This document shows, piece after piece, positions 25,433 to 33,432 of a DNA stretch of 64,000 nucleotides. Under the pieces are notes generated by a model that did not search any database, was not told the DNA's origin, and was given only the letters and a program-made list of their open reading frames with translations. Positions within the stretch are counted from its first letter, which is position 1. Each line of letters begins with the position of its first letter. Both the position numbers and the translations under genes were made by a program. The stretch is from NCBI GenBank assembly GCA_030442055.1, contig JAUJEB010000001.1:2356001-2420000 (forward strand), read 5' to 3'. Source of the DNA: Agaribacillus aureus. Its GTDB lineage: Bacteria > Bacteroidota > Bacteroidia > Cytophagales > Cyclobacteriaceae.

Positions 25433-26087
25433 TTTTCCCGGCGATCATTTCAATAAAACAGTAATCCTGGTGAACAAGTTTTTCCCCAAATATCACGTCG
25501 ATCCGGTTTGAAAACAAAGGACAATTCAGCACCAGGGTATGAAACTCTCCATTTTCTCCGCAAGCATCGATACCCAGAGCCGTCAGCTCTTCAATTAACC
25601 CGGCGGTAATACCTCTTCCCAGAAAATCAAGGCCAAGTTTAGTATTGCAAGATACAATAACCGCCTCAATTTCCGCAGCGATCATTTGATGCACCAACGT
25701 AATGCGATCCATTTGCCACAGCGGCAATACAGCTTCTAAATTAGCGGCCCGTGACACCTTTTCTTCCCATTCCCGATGGGGTTCGAGATCAATGTCTCCA
25801 AAGATCACACATTCAATTTGTTGTGCTCTTTCAATTTTTTTGAGTGCGGCAATGTATTCCCTTTCATAATCAGACCAGGAGGCCGGCACCATATAAAGTG
25901 GTATATCACCCATGGCGCGGGCCTGCTGTTGAAGTACAGAACGAGGTATGGCATGTGACCGGGAAACTTTGCCATTCTCGTTCATCATATTAAGCAAAGC
26001 CCTTGGTTGCATGCCTTGATTGACCGCCTGCATCAAGGCAAAGCAACTGTCTTTACCACCACTCCAGGAAGCCAGCGCCCCTTTCAT
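25425..26087 (-). CDS. PP-loop ATP pyrophosphatase, Dph6/COG2102 family (copy A)
   Basis: A 220-residue paralogue of the ATPase two genes downstream. The PP-loop SWSGGKDSCFAL is at residues 8-19 and the Dph6-type GIDACGENGEFHTLVLNCP near residue 172. It is about 20 residues shorter than copy B at the C-terminus. The family joins an amine or ammonia to an adenylated carboxylate in archaea and eukaryotes (diphthamide synthesis); bacterial members have other, mostly unknown roles. The gene overlaps DUF6580 by 4 bp and the CWC gene by 8 bp, so it is firmly part of the B12 riboswitch operon. A corrinoid-related substrate is inferred from context only. Confidence 0.88.
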   Translation of the reverse strand: MKGALASWSGGKDSCFALMQAVNQGMQPRALLNMMNENGKVSRSHAIPRSVLQQQARAMGDIPLYMVPASWSDYEREYIAALKKIERAQQIECVIFGDIDLEPHREWEEKVSRAANLEAVLPLWQMDRITLVHQMIAAEIEAVIVSCNTKLGLDFLGRGITAGLIEELTALGIDACGENGEFHTLVLNCPLFSNRIDVIFGEKLVHQDYCFIEMIAGKNE

Positions 26088-26683
26088 GCAGCGGATGGCC
26101 TACTCAATACCGGAAAACGAAGCCTGGCTAACTCATATCCTCCAAAAAGAATGGCGCTATATATGAGATTTCCGGCTAACATATTCTTGAAATACGGAAT
26201 AGCCAGGGTGTAACATTTTATTAAGCCCGCAAAATCGCGTGTGTAAGGCAATCCGGTGGTAACATCGGTCAGGCCCCTAAGCCATACTCCCAGATTAGCA
26301 ATTAAAAAGTGTGTTAACCCTGCCAACAATGCTCCTAATATGACATTTTTAATGCTCACTTTTTTTATCAGCACACTCCCGATCAAAACCACCAAAGCAA
26401 AGGCCGCGTAGGTCCAATACCAACCGTCGTATAATAGTCCTTTGCTGTGCCCCGCATAAATAGTCTGCATTAAAACCACGTCGCTGATAAATAATGTGAG
26501 CAATGGAAAAAGATAAGCGCGAACTCTTGAAATAAAGTAGCTGCCACCAAACAAAGCCATCGCACCTATCGGTGTAAAATTAGACATGGGCGTATGACCT
26601 GCCGATATGAGCAAACGCCATAATCCGGCAAATAATGTAATGCCAATCAGTATGAATAATCGAATGTTTGCTTTCTCTTTCAT
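26084..26683 (-). CDS. DUF6580 membrane protein, candidate corrinoid uptake component
   Basis: A 199-residue protein with about five to six membrane helices (for example residues 9-27, 40-60, 85-105, 110-130 and 170-188). It matches the DUF6580 group, which in size and topology resembles the S-components of ECF vitamin transporters, including the PMSNFTPIGAMALFGG stretch after the first helix. It directly follows btuB by 38 bp under a cobalamin riboswitch, and no btuC/btuD/btuF genes are in the window. A role in moving corrinoid or cobalt across the inner membrane fits but is inferred from position. Confidence 0.78.
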   Translation of the reverse strand: MKEKANIRLFILIGITLFAGLWRLLISAGHTPMSNFTPIGAMALFGGSYFISRVRAYLFPLLTLFISDVVLMQTIYAGHSKGLLYDGWYWTYAAFALVVLIGSVLIKKVSIKNVILGALLAGLTHFLIANLGVWLRGLTDVTTGLPYTRDFAGLIKCYTLAIPYFKNMLAGNLIYSAILFGGYELARLRFPVLSRPSAA

Positions 26684-26721
26684 ATTGTACGGGTTTAAAA
26701 ATTAATTTCCTTACGGCCATT

Positions 26722-28614
26722 CTAGAGATGAACTTGTATGCCTGCCTGCATGTTGAAGCCAAGCGTGGAAAAGCCGGTACTTTCTATGTAATCGGTATCG
26801 GTTATATTCTTGACATCCGCAAAAATGGTAAGAGCACTTGTTGCCTCGTATGAAACATAACCGTTCACCAGGAAGTAGGCATCCAAACTGGCCGGCTCGG
26901 TTTGGAAGTTCTCAGAATTATAGAAGCTGTCACTACGATCGCCCAGATATTGGCCTTGCAGGGAAATAAACAGATGCTTTATGGGTTCTGCATTCAATGA
27001 TAGCATGAAGCTATGTTTAGGTCGTCTTATCAGGTTGTGAAAAGTAGAGTCCCGCTCAGATGTCAAGGGTAGTGTAACCTCTCCGTCCACAAAATTGTAA
27101 TGGGCAGTCAGGGACCACCTGGGTAGAAACTGGTAGGTAAAGGAGGCCTCTACACCAAAATCATTCTGCTCATCCCGGTTTTGATACCCTACACTGAAAT
27201 CATAAATGATCACATCCTCAATGGACCTGTCAAAATAAGTGAGCTCCCCACTTAGCTTTTGATCTAATAAGTTAAATCTTAACCCTCCTTCATAAGAGCG
27301 GCTGGATTGTGGTTTCAAATCCGGGTTGGGCCCAAACCTGCCAAATAATTGGTTAAGATTTGGAGACTTAAATCCAGTGCCGTAAGTACCGAAAAGCGTC
27401 ACCCGGGGAGATATGTCATAAGAAACTGCCGCGGAGTAAGTACCTTCATTTCCATATTCGGAATGGTCGTTCAGGCGATAACCCAGCTCTGCATTAAATT
27501 TATTAAAACCTGTCACCAGCAATGAAACATAGGGACTGGTAATGGTAAACGACGGATCCTTTTCGGTTGCCTCATCGTCTAATACCTTTGCCTCTTGCCT
27601 ATAGATGCCCCCAATAACCTGAAAGTTCTCGTTTAACCGGTAGTTTGCAATAATATCGAGGTTGTGCGTCCTCCCTTTAAAAACACTTTCGCCAAAACTG
27701 GAGTTAAATTTTCTGTCGGTCTGGACAAAACTATAGAGGCCGTTGATTTGAAAGTTATTTTTCAGATAGGTGATCCTGGTTCCGGGATTAAAAACTTCAG
27801 ATGTAAATATATTGGCGGCATCTGCAAAGGAGCCATCATCATAGTTATTAGTAAGGTCAGTGTAACGAACAAATGGTGAGATCTTCAGTGATGTTGAAGG
27901 AGTAAGCTCAAAATTGGCCTGAAAAGCTTCTCTTTGTGAGCCATCTTTATCAAAGTCAACCGTATCGACATTATCTGTTGCTTCGCTAATACCCTCTGTG
28001 TAAAAGCGGCTATATCCGATGTTGTAACCAAGGACATCAGCTTTGCCGCTAACGCTTAGGGAGGCTTGAGAAGTGTTCAGGGAGCCGGCACTTAACGCAG
28101 CGTCAAATGAGAAGATACCCTCTTTTGGGCCTCTGGTAATAATGTTGATGACACCCGCAATAGCATCCGAGCCATACAGGGTAGATTGGCTTCCTTTCAG
28201 GATTTCAATTCTTTCGACTTGCTGCAACGGCAAAAGCCTTAAGTCAAATGCGCCACCTAAACCGGCTGCATCTGTAATGGGAATGCCATCGATTAAGACC
28301 AGCGTGTACTCACTGCTTGCTCCTCGAATAAAGACATCCTTGTTTTTTCCCGGATTGCTAAAGGCGCCATTGATCACCAGTCCGGATTGTTCGTGTAGTA
28401 GCTGTGCTAAATCTTTCCCTTCGCTTCGTTGAATCTGCTCGAAATCGATTACTTGCACAGGTTTGGCGGTTTCTTTTCTTTCCAAGGGTATCTTCGAAGC
28501 AGACACCACTATTTCTTTGAGGGAGATAATGTTTTGCAGGGAGTCCTGCGATTGGGCAGTAGTGATTAATGAAAAAAATACACACCACCCGCTTAAGATT
28601 AACTTTTTGCTCAT
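26722..28614 (-). CDS. btuB: TonB-dependent outer-membrane cobalamin receptor
   Basis: The ATG at 28614 gives 630 residues with a signal peptide (MSKKLILSGWCVFFSLITT, cleaved near AQS). A TonB-box-like stretch (LKEIVVSASK) lies at about residues 34-43, then the plug domain (VFIRGASSEYTLVLIDGIPI; VERIEILKGSQSTLYGSDAI) and a 22-strand barrel ending in a typical C-terminal aromatic/hydrophobic strand. The overall pattern is that of BtuB rather than the SusC type. It is the first gene after a cobalamin riboswitch and heads a salvage operon, so cobalamin or cobinamide is the likely substrate. Size and plug motifs are complete. Confidence 0.92.
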   Translation of the reverse strand: MSKKLILSGWCVFFSLITTAQSQDSLQNIISLKEIVVSASKIPLERKETAKPVQVIDFEQIQRSEGKDLAQLLHEQSGLVINGAFSNPGKNKDVFIRGASSEYTLVLIDGIPITDAAGLGGAFDLRLLPLQQVERIEILKGSQSTLYGSDAIAGVINIITRGPKEGIFSFDAALSAGSLNTSQASLSVSGKADVLGYNIGYSRFYTEGISEATDNVDTVDFDKDGSQREAFQANFELTPSTSLKISPFVRYTDLTNNYDDGSFADAANIFTSEVFNPGTRITYLKNNFQINGLYSFVQTDRKFNSSFGESVFKGRTHNLDIIANYRLNENFQVIGGIYRQEAKVLDDEATEKDPSFTITSPYVSLLVTGFNKFNAELGYRLNDHSEYGNEGTYSAAVSYDISPRVTLFGTYGTGFKSPNLNQLFGRFGPNPDLKPQSSRSYEGGLRFNLLDQKLSGELTYFDRSIEDVIIYDFSVGYQNRDEQNDFGVEASFTYQFLPRWSLTAHYNFVDGEVTLPLTSERDSTFHNLIRRPKHSFMLSLNAEPIKHLFISLQGQYLGDRSDSFYNSENFQTEPASLDAYFLVNGYVSYEATSALTIFADVKNITDTDYIESTGFSTLGFNMQAGIQVHL

Positions 28615-28759
28615 TGTTTGTAATTTTAATTGAACCAATGAGCTTCCGATAATTTAGCGTAGGGCTGTAGAACTTAGGGTGACGGGATGATCCGATCCAG
28701 CTATTCCCGTCATCATTGCTACATTCCTGACTCTTCCACCGAAAGCCTTTAAAATGTTT

Positions 28760-28945
28760 ACATCAGGCAGGTCTTCTGGCTCGCTTCACTGTTTACACCT
28801 TCCCATCCCGATTAATCAGGATAGTGGTATGTTGATAAACAGCATTTGATAGAAGCTTACAGCTACGGGGATAGCTCCGGAATTGCACCGGATTCCCTTT
28901 TAATTCAAGGTGAAAAAACTTCACCTGAAACCAAATGCAGTGTGA
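28760..28945 (-). promoter_or_regulatory. Cobalamin (AdoCbl-class) riboswitch
   Basis: On the - strand the 5' conserved core (GGGAATCCGGTG, then TCCGGAGCTATCCCCG and TAGCTGTAAGC) occupies about 28855-28897, and the 3' B12-box-like GCCAGAAGACCTGCCTG lies at about 28764-28780. A 7-bp hairpin (28908-28926) precedes the core. A downstream stem (TGACGGGA at 28680-28687 with its complement at 28705-28712) lies between the aptamer and btuB and may be part of the expression platform. It would lower expression of the whole operon when cobalamin is plentiful. Confidence 0.93.
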
Positions 28946-28986
28946 AGGTAGGAAAATTTCCCAATTGTTTGCAATGCAATTGATCA

Positions 28987-29118
28987 ATTAATTCAAAGCT
29001 TTTGGAATTTTACAAGCGGATCAGCGGTTTACTATTTACCAAAAAGATACTGGAAAAAATGTCTTATTTTACTTATAATTAAAGTTTATAAGGGTAAGCC
29101 GGGTAACCATTCAGCACC
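28987..29118. promoter_or_regulatory. Divergent promoter region between the B12 operon and an ECF sigma gene
   Basis: About 130 bp separate the riboswitch 5' end from the start of the ECF sigma gene, and must hold the promoters of both. The region is AT-rich, and no clear TTTG/TAnnTTTG pair could be placed with confidence. Confidence 0.4.
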
Positions 29119-29937
29119 ATGACCAATCTTGATCAATATCAAACAGAATTTATTGGCTTCCAGGAAGAGCTAAAATCCTACATTTACAGAGTTGTGGTTA
29201 ACAAACAGGATGCTGAAGATATTACCCAGGAAACTTATATACGCAGTTTCAAAAATTTACATTCCTTTAAGGCCAATGCTTCTTTTAAAACCTGGGTATT
29301 CTCCATAGCTACCAATCTTGCGAAAGACAATCTCAGGGCCAGAGAAAGGTGGGGGGAGGACTGGATGGAGCTGGTAAAAGATGCCCACGTTGAATCCAAA
29401 GCGCTTTATGGTAAAAAAATGGAAATAAACCGCACCTCTGAACATGGGAAATTTGTCATGAAAGAACATATTACCTATTGTTTAAACTGTGTTTCCAAAA
29501 CGCTTTTGCTCATTAATCAGATATGTCTTTTGCTGAAGGAAGTATACGAGTTCAAGATATCTGAGATTATGCTCATTACCGGCCTCACCGAAGGCAAAGT
29601 CAAACATGCGATTGCCGATAGCCGAAAGGATATGATCAGAATTTTTGACAACAGGTGTTCCCTTATCAATAAAAAGGGAATTTGTCATCAGTGTACCGGG
29701 TTAAATAAGATTTATAACCCGAAGCAAGATGCGCAGGAGGAAGCCAATAAAATCAAAATGATCAGAGAAAGCAGGCAGGCCAATCATCAGCAATTACTCA
29801 GCTTGCGCCTGCAGTTGGCCAAATCCATCAACCCCCTCAACGCCGAAGGTAGAGATTTACACAATTATCTCCTGGAGAACTCCCCGGGATGGGCCAAAGC
29901 ATACAGCAAAAGCGTTAAGGCAAAAGCCAGCTCTTAA
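29119..29937 (+). CDS. ECF sigma factor with Cys-rich C-terminal tail (copy 1)
   Basis: A 272-residue sigma-70 family protein. Region 2 is at residues about 10-80 (DAEDITQETYIRSFKNL; SFKTWVFSIATNLAKDNLRAR) and a diverged region 4 at about 115-185. Directly after region 4 comes CSLINKKGICHQC (Cys-x8-Cys-x2-Cys), then a ~90-residue helical extension. The same layout occurs in the sigma factor at 40040, so the cysteines probably form a metal or redox site. Region 4 itself contains extra cysteines (YCLNCVSK). It is divergent from the B12 riboswitch. No anti-sigma gene is adjacent. Confidence 0.85.
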   Translation: MTNLDQYQTEFIGFQEELKSYIYRVVVNKQDAEDITQETYIRSFKNLHSFKANASFKTWVFSIATNLAKDNLRARERWGEDWMELVKDAHVESKALYGKKMEINRTSEHGKFVMKEHITYCLNCVSKTLLLINQICLLLKEVYEFKISEIMLITGLTEGKVKHAIADSRKDMIRIFDNRCSLINKKGICHQCTGLNKIYNPKQDAQEEANKIKMIRESRQANHQQLLSLRLQLAKSINPLNAEGRDLHNYLLENSPGWAKAYSKSVKAKASS

Positions 29938-30037
29938 ATATCTAATAACCAGATATTTACATCGTTTTTTCGTCCGTTTTTAGGTAGTAAACAGTCTAAT
30001 TCTCAAAAATCGATTGTTTACCATAAAATGTAAAAAA

Positions 30038-30415
30038 ATGGATCAAGCTATTAATGCAATTAACTGGTTCGAAATTCCAGTCAGCGACTTTGCTCGCGCC
30101 AAAAAATTTTATTCCAACATTCTGAACACCGAGCTGTTCGAGACCGAAATGAACGGAAGAACCATGGCCTTTTTTCCCTCCGCCAATGGCGGTGTCGGAG
30201 GCTCAATTTGCCAAGGGGAGGGCTGTGAACCCGCTGCCACCGGCACCTGTGTATTTATCAATGGCCTCGAAGACCTGGACAACGTGTTGTCTAAAGTCGT
30301 TCCGGAAGGTGGCCAGGTGATGATGCCCAAAACCAATATTGGAGACGAAGCTGGTAATATCGCCTATTTCATAGATACGGAAGGTAATAAGGTGGGGCTG
30401 CATTCCATGCAATAG
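30038..30415 (+). CDS. VOC superfamily (glyoxalase-like) protein
   Basis: A start at 30038 gives 125 residues beginning MDQAINAINWFEIPV; the frame opens at a TTG at 30014 but the ATG is preferred. The fold is a vicinal-oxygen-chelate protein, with NWFEIPVSDFARAKKFY in the first module and IAYFIDTEGNKVGLHS in the second. Catalytic metal ligands are not conserved enough to name a reaction; similar proteins are often called glyoxalase or bleomycin-resistance related. It is paralogous to the VOC protein at 36974-37345 (shared NWFEIPV...ARAKKFY). It is followed by a strong terminator. Confidence 0.88.
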   Translation: MDQAINAINWFEIPVSDFARAKKFYSNILNTELFETEMNGRTMAFFPSANGGVGGSICQGEGCEPAATGTCVFINGLEDLDNVLSKVVPEGGQVMMPKTNIGDEAGNIAYFIDTEGNKVGLHSMQ

Positions 30416-30445
30416 GGGTTGAATTCAGTGTGAGCGTAAGAGTGC

Positions 30446-30480
30446 TGGGGGGGTACTTTTGAAGGCCCCCAAATTTTTCT
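30446..30480 (+). terminator. Intrinsic terminator after the VOC gene
   Basis: A G-rich/C-rich stem (TGGGGG at 30446-30451 with CCCCCA at 30466-30471) followed by AATTTTTCT, 30 bp after the VOC stop codon. Confidence 0.8.
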
Positions 30481-30499
30481 AAACCAAAATCTTAAAGAA

Positions 30500-30595
30500 A
30501 TGAAACCGAACATGGCTTAATCGACGCACAAAGGAACGATTATAATATGTGAGGTTCCATGTGACCAATGAAAATAAATTTATAAACACATGAAA
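30500..30595 (+). repeat. Dispersed 5'-leader element, copy 1
   Basis: About 96 bp that match 55485-55579 at roughly 83% identity (15 mismatches and one gap by hand count). Both copies end exactly at the start codon of a gene (ATGAAA) and begin with ATGAAACCGA. Both hold TATAAT and a short stem, GGAAC/GTTCC here (30533-30537 with 30554-30558), which stays pairable in the other copy. Confidence 0.85.
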
Positions 30596-30925
30596 ATAGT
30601 ATTGATTATAGTATTGCTACTGGCAATGGGAGGTGGGTTATATCTCGCTTCCATGATTTTTAAAGGTCAAAAACCGGAGTTATCCGCCGCCGGCATCCAC
30701 GGTATCGTGGCGCTGGTGCTTTTAGGACTAGTGGGGTATCTGGCCTATTCGTGGCACGAAACCAAGCTTTGGATCGCACTGGGGGTTATGATCATGGCTT
30801 CGGGAGGAGGACTTTATTTGGTTAGTAATCATAAAAAGGGAGAACCCGGGCCAAAGTCAGCGGTAGTCATCCATGCCGTTTTTGCGATAATTGGCATCAC
30901 CCTTTGCATTTTAAGTATCATTTAA
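30590..30925 (+). CDS. Four-helix membrane protein with internal duplication
   Basis: A 111-residue protein made of two similar two-helix units. MGGGLYLASMIFKGQ followed by SAAGIHGIVALVLLGLVGYL in the first half resembles SGGGLYLVSNHKKGE followed by SAVVIHAVFAIIGITL in the second half, so the protein probably arose by tandem duplication. Predicted helices are at about residues 2-24, 35-53, 57-78 and 90-110. No named family is recognised. It begins right at the end of the dispersed leader element and is followed 10 bp later by a DUF2461 gene, so the two are likely co-transcribed. Confidence 0.7.
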   Translation: MKIVLIIVLLLAMGGGLYLASMIFKGQKPELSAAGIHGIVALVLLGLVGYLAYSWHETKLWIALGVMIMASGGGLYLVSNHKKGEPGPKSAVVIHAVFAIIGITLCILSII

Positions 30926-30935
30926 CCAAAATCCT

Positions 30936-31604
30936 ATGGCTTACTTTGATGATGATTTCTTCCATTTTTTCAGGGAATTAGAAAAGAATAATACAAAAGC
31001 ATGGTTTCAGGAGCATAAAAAAAGATATGAAAAATCTATAAAGAAGCCGTTTAATGACCTGGTCAGTGATCTGATTTTAAAAATCAACGCACTGAATCCA
31101 AGGGTTCAAATTGAACCCTTGGATGCCATTTTCAGGATCAATCGTGATGTGAGATTCAGCAATGACAAAAGTCCCTATAAAACAAATGTATCAGCGCTGA
31201 TCTCAGAAAAGGGCAAGAAGGACAAATCTATTCCAGGAATTTATTTTACCCTGTCGACAAGCGGTATTACCATGTATGGTGGCACCCATCTTCAGGATAA
31301 GGCGCTACTGTTGAAGGTCAGGACTTTCATTGCAAAAAATTCCCAAGAGCTGGATAAGGCACTGAATGACCCGGTTTTTAAAAAGACCTTCGGGGAAATC
31401 ACCGGTGAAAAACATAAAAGACTGGCCCCGCCATTTGATCAATTGATGGAAAAGCAGCCGTTAATCGCCAACAAGAGTTTTTTGTATTCCGCCAGTCTAC
31501 CGAAAGATGCGATCACCGATGAGATGTTGACGGATAAAATAGTCTTTTACTATAAAGCCTCTCACCCTGTCAGGGAATATTTATACAACGCAATAACAAA
31601 TTAA
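30936..31604 (+). CDS. DUF2461 (TIGR02453) family protein
   Basis: A 222-residue protein of the DUF2461 family. Diagnostic segments are the N-terminal FFRELEKNNTKAWFQEHK, the IFRINRDVRFSNDKSPYKTN core at about residues 67-86, and GIYFTLSTSG. Members are widespread in bacteria and fungi, cytoplasmic, and of unknown function. It begins 10 bp after a small membrane protein gene and ends 3 bp before a lipoprotein gene, so these three form a tight cluster. Family call is firm. Confidence 0.9.
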   Translation: MAYFDDDFFHFFRELEKNNTKAWFQEHKKRYEKSIKKPFNDLVSDLILKINALNPRVQIEPLDAIFRINRDVRFSNDKSPYKTNVSALISEKGKKDKSIPGIYFTLSTSGITMYGGTHLQDKALLLKVRTFIAKNSQELDKALNDPVFKKTFGEITGEKHKRLAPPFDQLMEKQPLIANKSFLYSASLPKDAITDEMLTDKIVFYYKASHPVREYLYNAITN

Positions 31605-31607
31605 AAA

Positions 31608-32477
31608 ATGGAAACAACTATAAAATTATTTATAATCGGCCTCGGCCTGATTGTTTTTTCTTCCTGCATATCAGATGATGATGGTGAAGACCTGCCTGTG
31701 GTAGATGAAAAGTTCATCTCCGATTTGGGCCAAAAGTATTTTCAATCACTTTCATTTGACGATCCGGCCGCATTTAATGTTGAAAACTGGATTCAACTAA
31801 CCGATGAAGATGTTGTCAGCAATGATCCCTGGGGGTCTCCGGCCAAAAACGGGCATCAGGATCTTCGCGATTGGTCTGCCGGACTGATCACCGGATTTGG
31901 CGCGATAAACTTTACCGTGAATGCGTCCTTCGTCGCTGCCGAACGCGTAGCGATTTATTGGACTTCATCTGCCCGGGATCCGGCCGGCAATCCATTTGAA
32001 TTCAGTGGCATCGATGTCTTTGAGGTTAATAACCGTGGTACGATCGCGGAAATCGAAGGTTATTGGATAGCCGATCCTACAGTCCCCATTGCGGAAGAAG
32101 TAATTGCCGCCGGACAAAATTATTTCCAAACACTCAATTTTGCCGATCCCAACACCTTTGATGTCGAAAAATGGATCGCTACAATGGATAAGGATGTTGT
32201 TGTTAATGATGCCTACGGCTCCCCGGAAAGGATCGGCCACGAGGCGCAAAGAAGGTTCTCCCAGGGATTGTTGGGCTCCGGTATGCAGGCTATTGAATTT
32301 ACGATTGATTTTCAGGTAGCCTCCGGAAACAGAACCGCCATAAAATGGACGGCAACAGCTGATTTTGGACCAGGTGCCAGTATTAGCTGGGATGGTATAG
32401 ACGTGCTGGAAGTAAATGCGGCCGGAAAAATAACGAAGGTTTTTGGGTATTGGGATGAGTCAGTTTTTGGATCTTAG
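31608..32477 (+). CDS. Lipoprotein with two tandem NTF2/SnoaL-like domains
   Basis: A 289-residue lipoprotein: signal METTIKLFIIGLGLIVFSSC with the lipid cysteine at residue 20 and an acidic ISDDDGED after it, a pattern that often directs Bacteroidota lipoproteins to the cell surface. Two homologous domains of about 125 residues follow (about 35-155 and 160-285). Each opens with GQ(K/N)YFQ(S/T)L, carries a VV(S/V)ND-(P/A)-(W/Y)-GSP turn, and ends with FGYW or EGYW, consistent with NTF2-like cone folds. Ligand or enzymatic role is unknown. It starts 3 bp after the DUF2461 gene. Confidence 0.78.
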   Translation: METTIKLFIIGLGLIVFSSCISDDDGEDLPVVDEKFISDLGQKYFQSLSFDDPAAFNVENWIQLTDEDVVSNDPWGSPAKNGHQDLRDWSAGLITGFGAINFTVNASFVAAERVAIYWTSSARDPAGNPFEFSGIDVFEVNNRGTIAEIEGYWIADPTVPIAEEVIAAGQNYFQTLNFADPNTFDVEKWIATMDKDVVVNDAYGSPERIGHEAQRRFSQGLLGSGMQAIEFTIDFQVASGNRTAIKWTATADFGPGASISWDGIDVLEVNAAGKITKVFGYWDESVFGS

Positions 32478-32564
32478 TTCCTGGTTTTTAATAAGCCTTC
32501 GGCGAAAATAGCCAGACCTATACAACCCATATAATTAATATAATTCTTTTTACAGATATAAACC

Positions 32565-32639
32565 CTTTGTGTCCTGGCAGGAAAAATGGTAACCACCAGG
32601 ACACAAAGCTCTTTTGCGTAATTCATGACAGGTGTCATG
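32565..32639. terminator. Two consecutive hairpins between convergent genes
   Basis: A 13-bp perfect stem (CTTTGTGTCCTGG at 32565-32577 with its complement at 32596-32608), followed by CTCTTTT, and then a second perfect 7-bp hairpin (CATGACA-GG-TGTCATG, 32624-32639). They lie between the lipoprotein gene and the convergent methyltransferase gene and could terminate both. Confidence 0.7.
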
Positions 32640-32731
32640 GTCGGAAAATCTGACTTTAAATGGTTTTTTATGGAAACTTAAAACACGGCTTTATTGACAG
32701 CACGCCTTAAATGGTGATGCATTTTCCCGAT

Positions 32732-33298
32732 TTAGTGCTTTGTTACAATCATTTTGTAATTGGTGGTAGAGGAGTGTCCGGATTGGGTATCTTGATAATT
32801 ATATGCTAAATCTGTTTCAAATATTCTTTTTTGATTTCCGACAGCATCAATTGTTTTGTTGAGTATACTAACCTTGTTACCGGTATGCTGCAGGCAAAAT
32901 ACAATGACAGCATCTTTCCTGGATCCAAGGAGTATTCTTTTTACCAGGTCAGTTTCTTTCTTTTTATCAACCCTGGTAAAGTGAAACATGCTGTCGAGGA
33001 GTATAAAATCAAACTCGCTGAAATGATCGTATTGATAAATATCGACAACCATTCCCTTTAAACTCAAATTTTCAGCCTGTGCTGTCTTCTTCATTTGCGC
33101 AATTCCTACTTTGGAATGGTCTACTCCGGTAACATTGTATCCCAACCTTGCAAGTGGAATAGCATCGCGGCCTTGCCCACATCCCATATCCAATAGTTGA
33201 CCTCTTTGAGGATAGTTCTTAAAAAAATCTATTAACTCCGGATAGGGGTCTCCAAACAAATTTGCTGTTTGGTAATATTTATCGTATGCTACAGCCAC
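32732..33298 (-). CDS. Class I SAM-dependent methyltransferase
   Basis: A 188-residue Rossmann-type methyltransferase. The SAM-binding motif LLDMGCGQGRDAIPLARLGY is at about residues 36-55 with the acidic strand end VTGVDHS after it, and FDFILLDSMFHF is the post-II segment. The QGRD form and the small size resemble TehB-like enzymes that act on tellurite, thiols or small molecules. No substrate-specific motif can be assigned. It is monocistronic, facing the lipoprotein gene across a pair of hairpins. Confidence 0.88.
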   Translation of the reverse strand: MAVAYDKYYQTANLFGDPYPELIDFFKNYPQRGQLLDMGCGQGRDAIPLARLGYNVTGVDHSKVGIAQMKKTAQAENLSLKGMVVDIYQYDHFSEFDFILLDSMFHFTRVDKKKETDLVKRILLGSRKDAVIVFCLQHTGNKVSILNKTIDAVGNQKRIFETDLAYNYQDTQSGHSSTTNYKMIVTKH

Positions 33299-33432
33299 TT
33301 GATATTGATATGATTACTTACTGGCAATTCAGGCATTTTGCAGGAATTACAACCTCCGGAAAAATAGTTTTTTTCTATCTCAGCCGCAAATAAATTGAAC
33401 TGATCAAAGTCTGTCGATTGAATAAGCCGGAT

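Noticed and set aside
30500-30517. A six-codon peptide (MKPNMA) at the start of the leader element
   Set aside because: The matching copy also has a six-codon frame (MKPSMT), but such a short ORF cannot be separated from chance; kept only as part of the repeat description.
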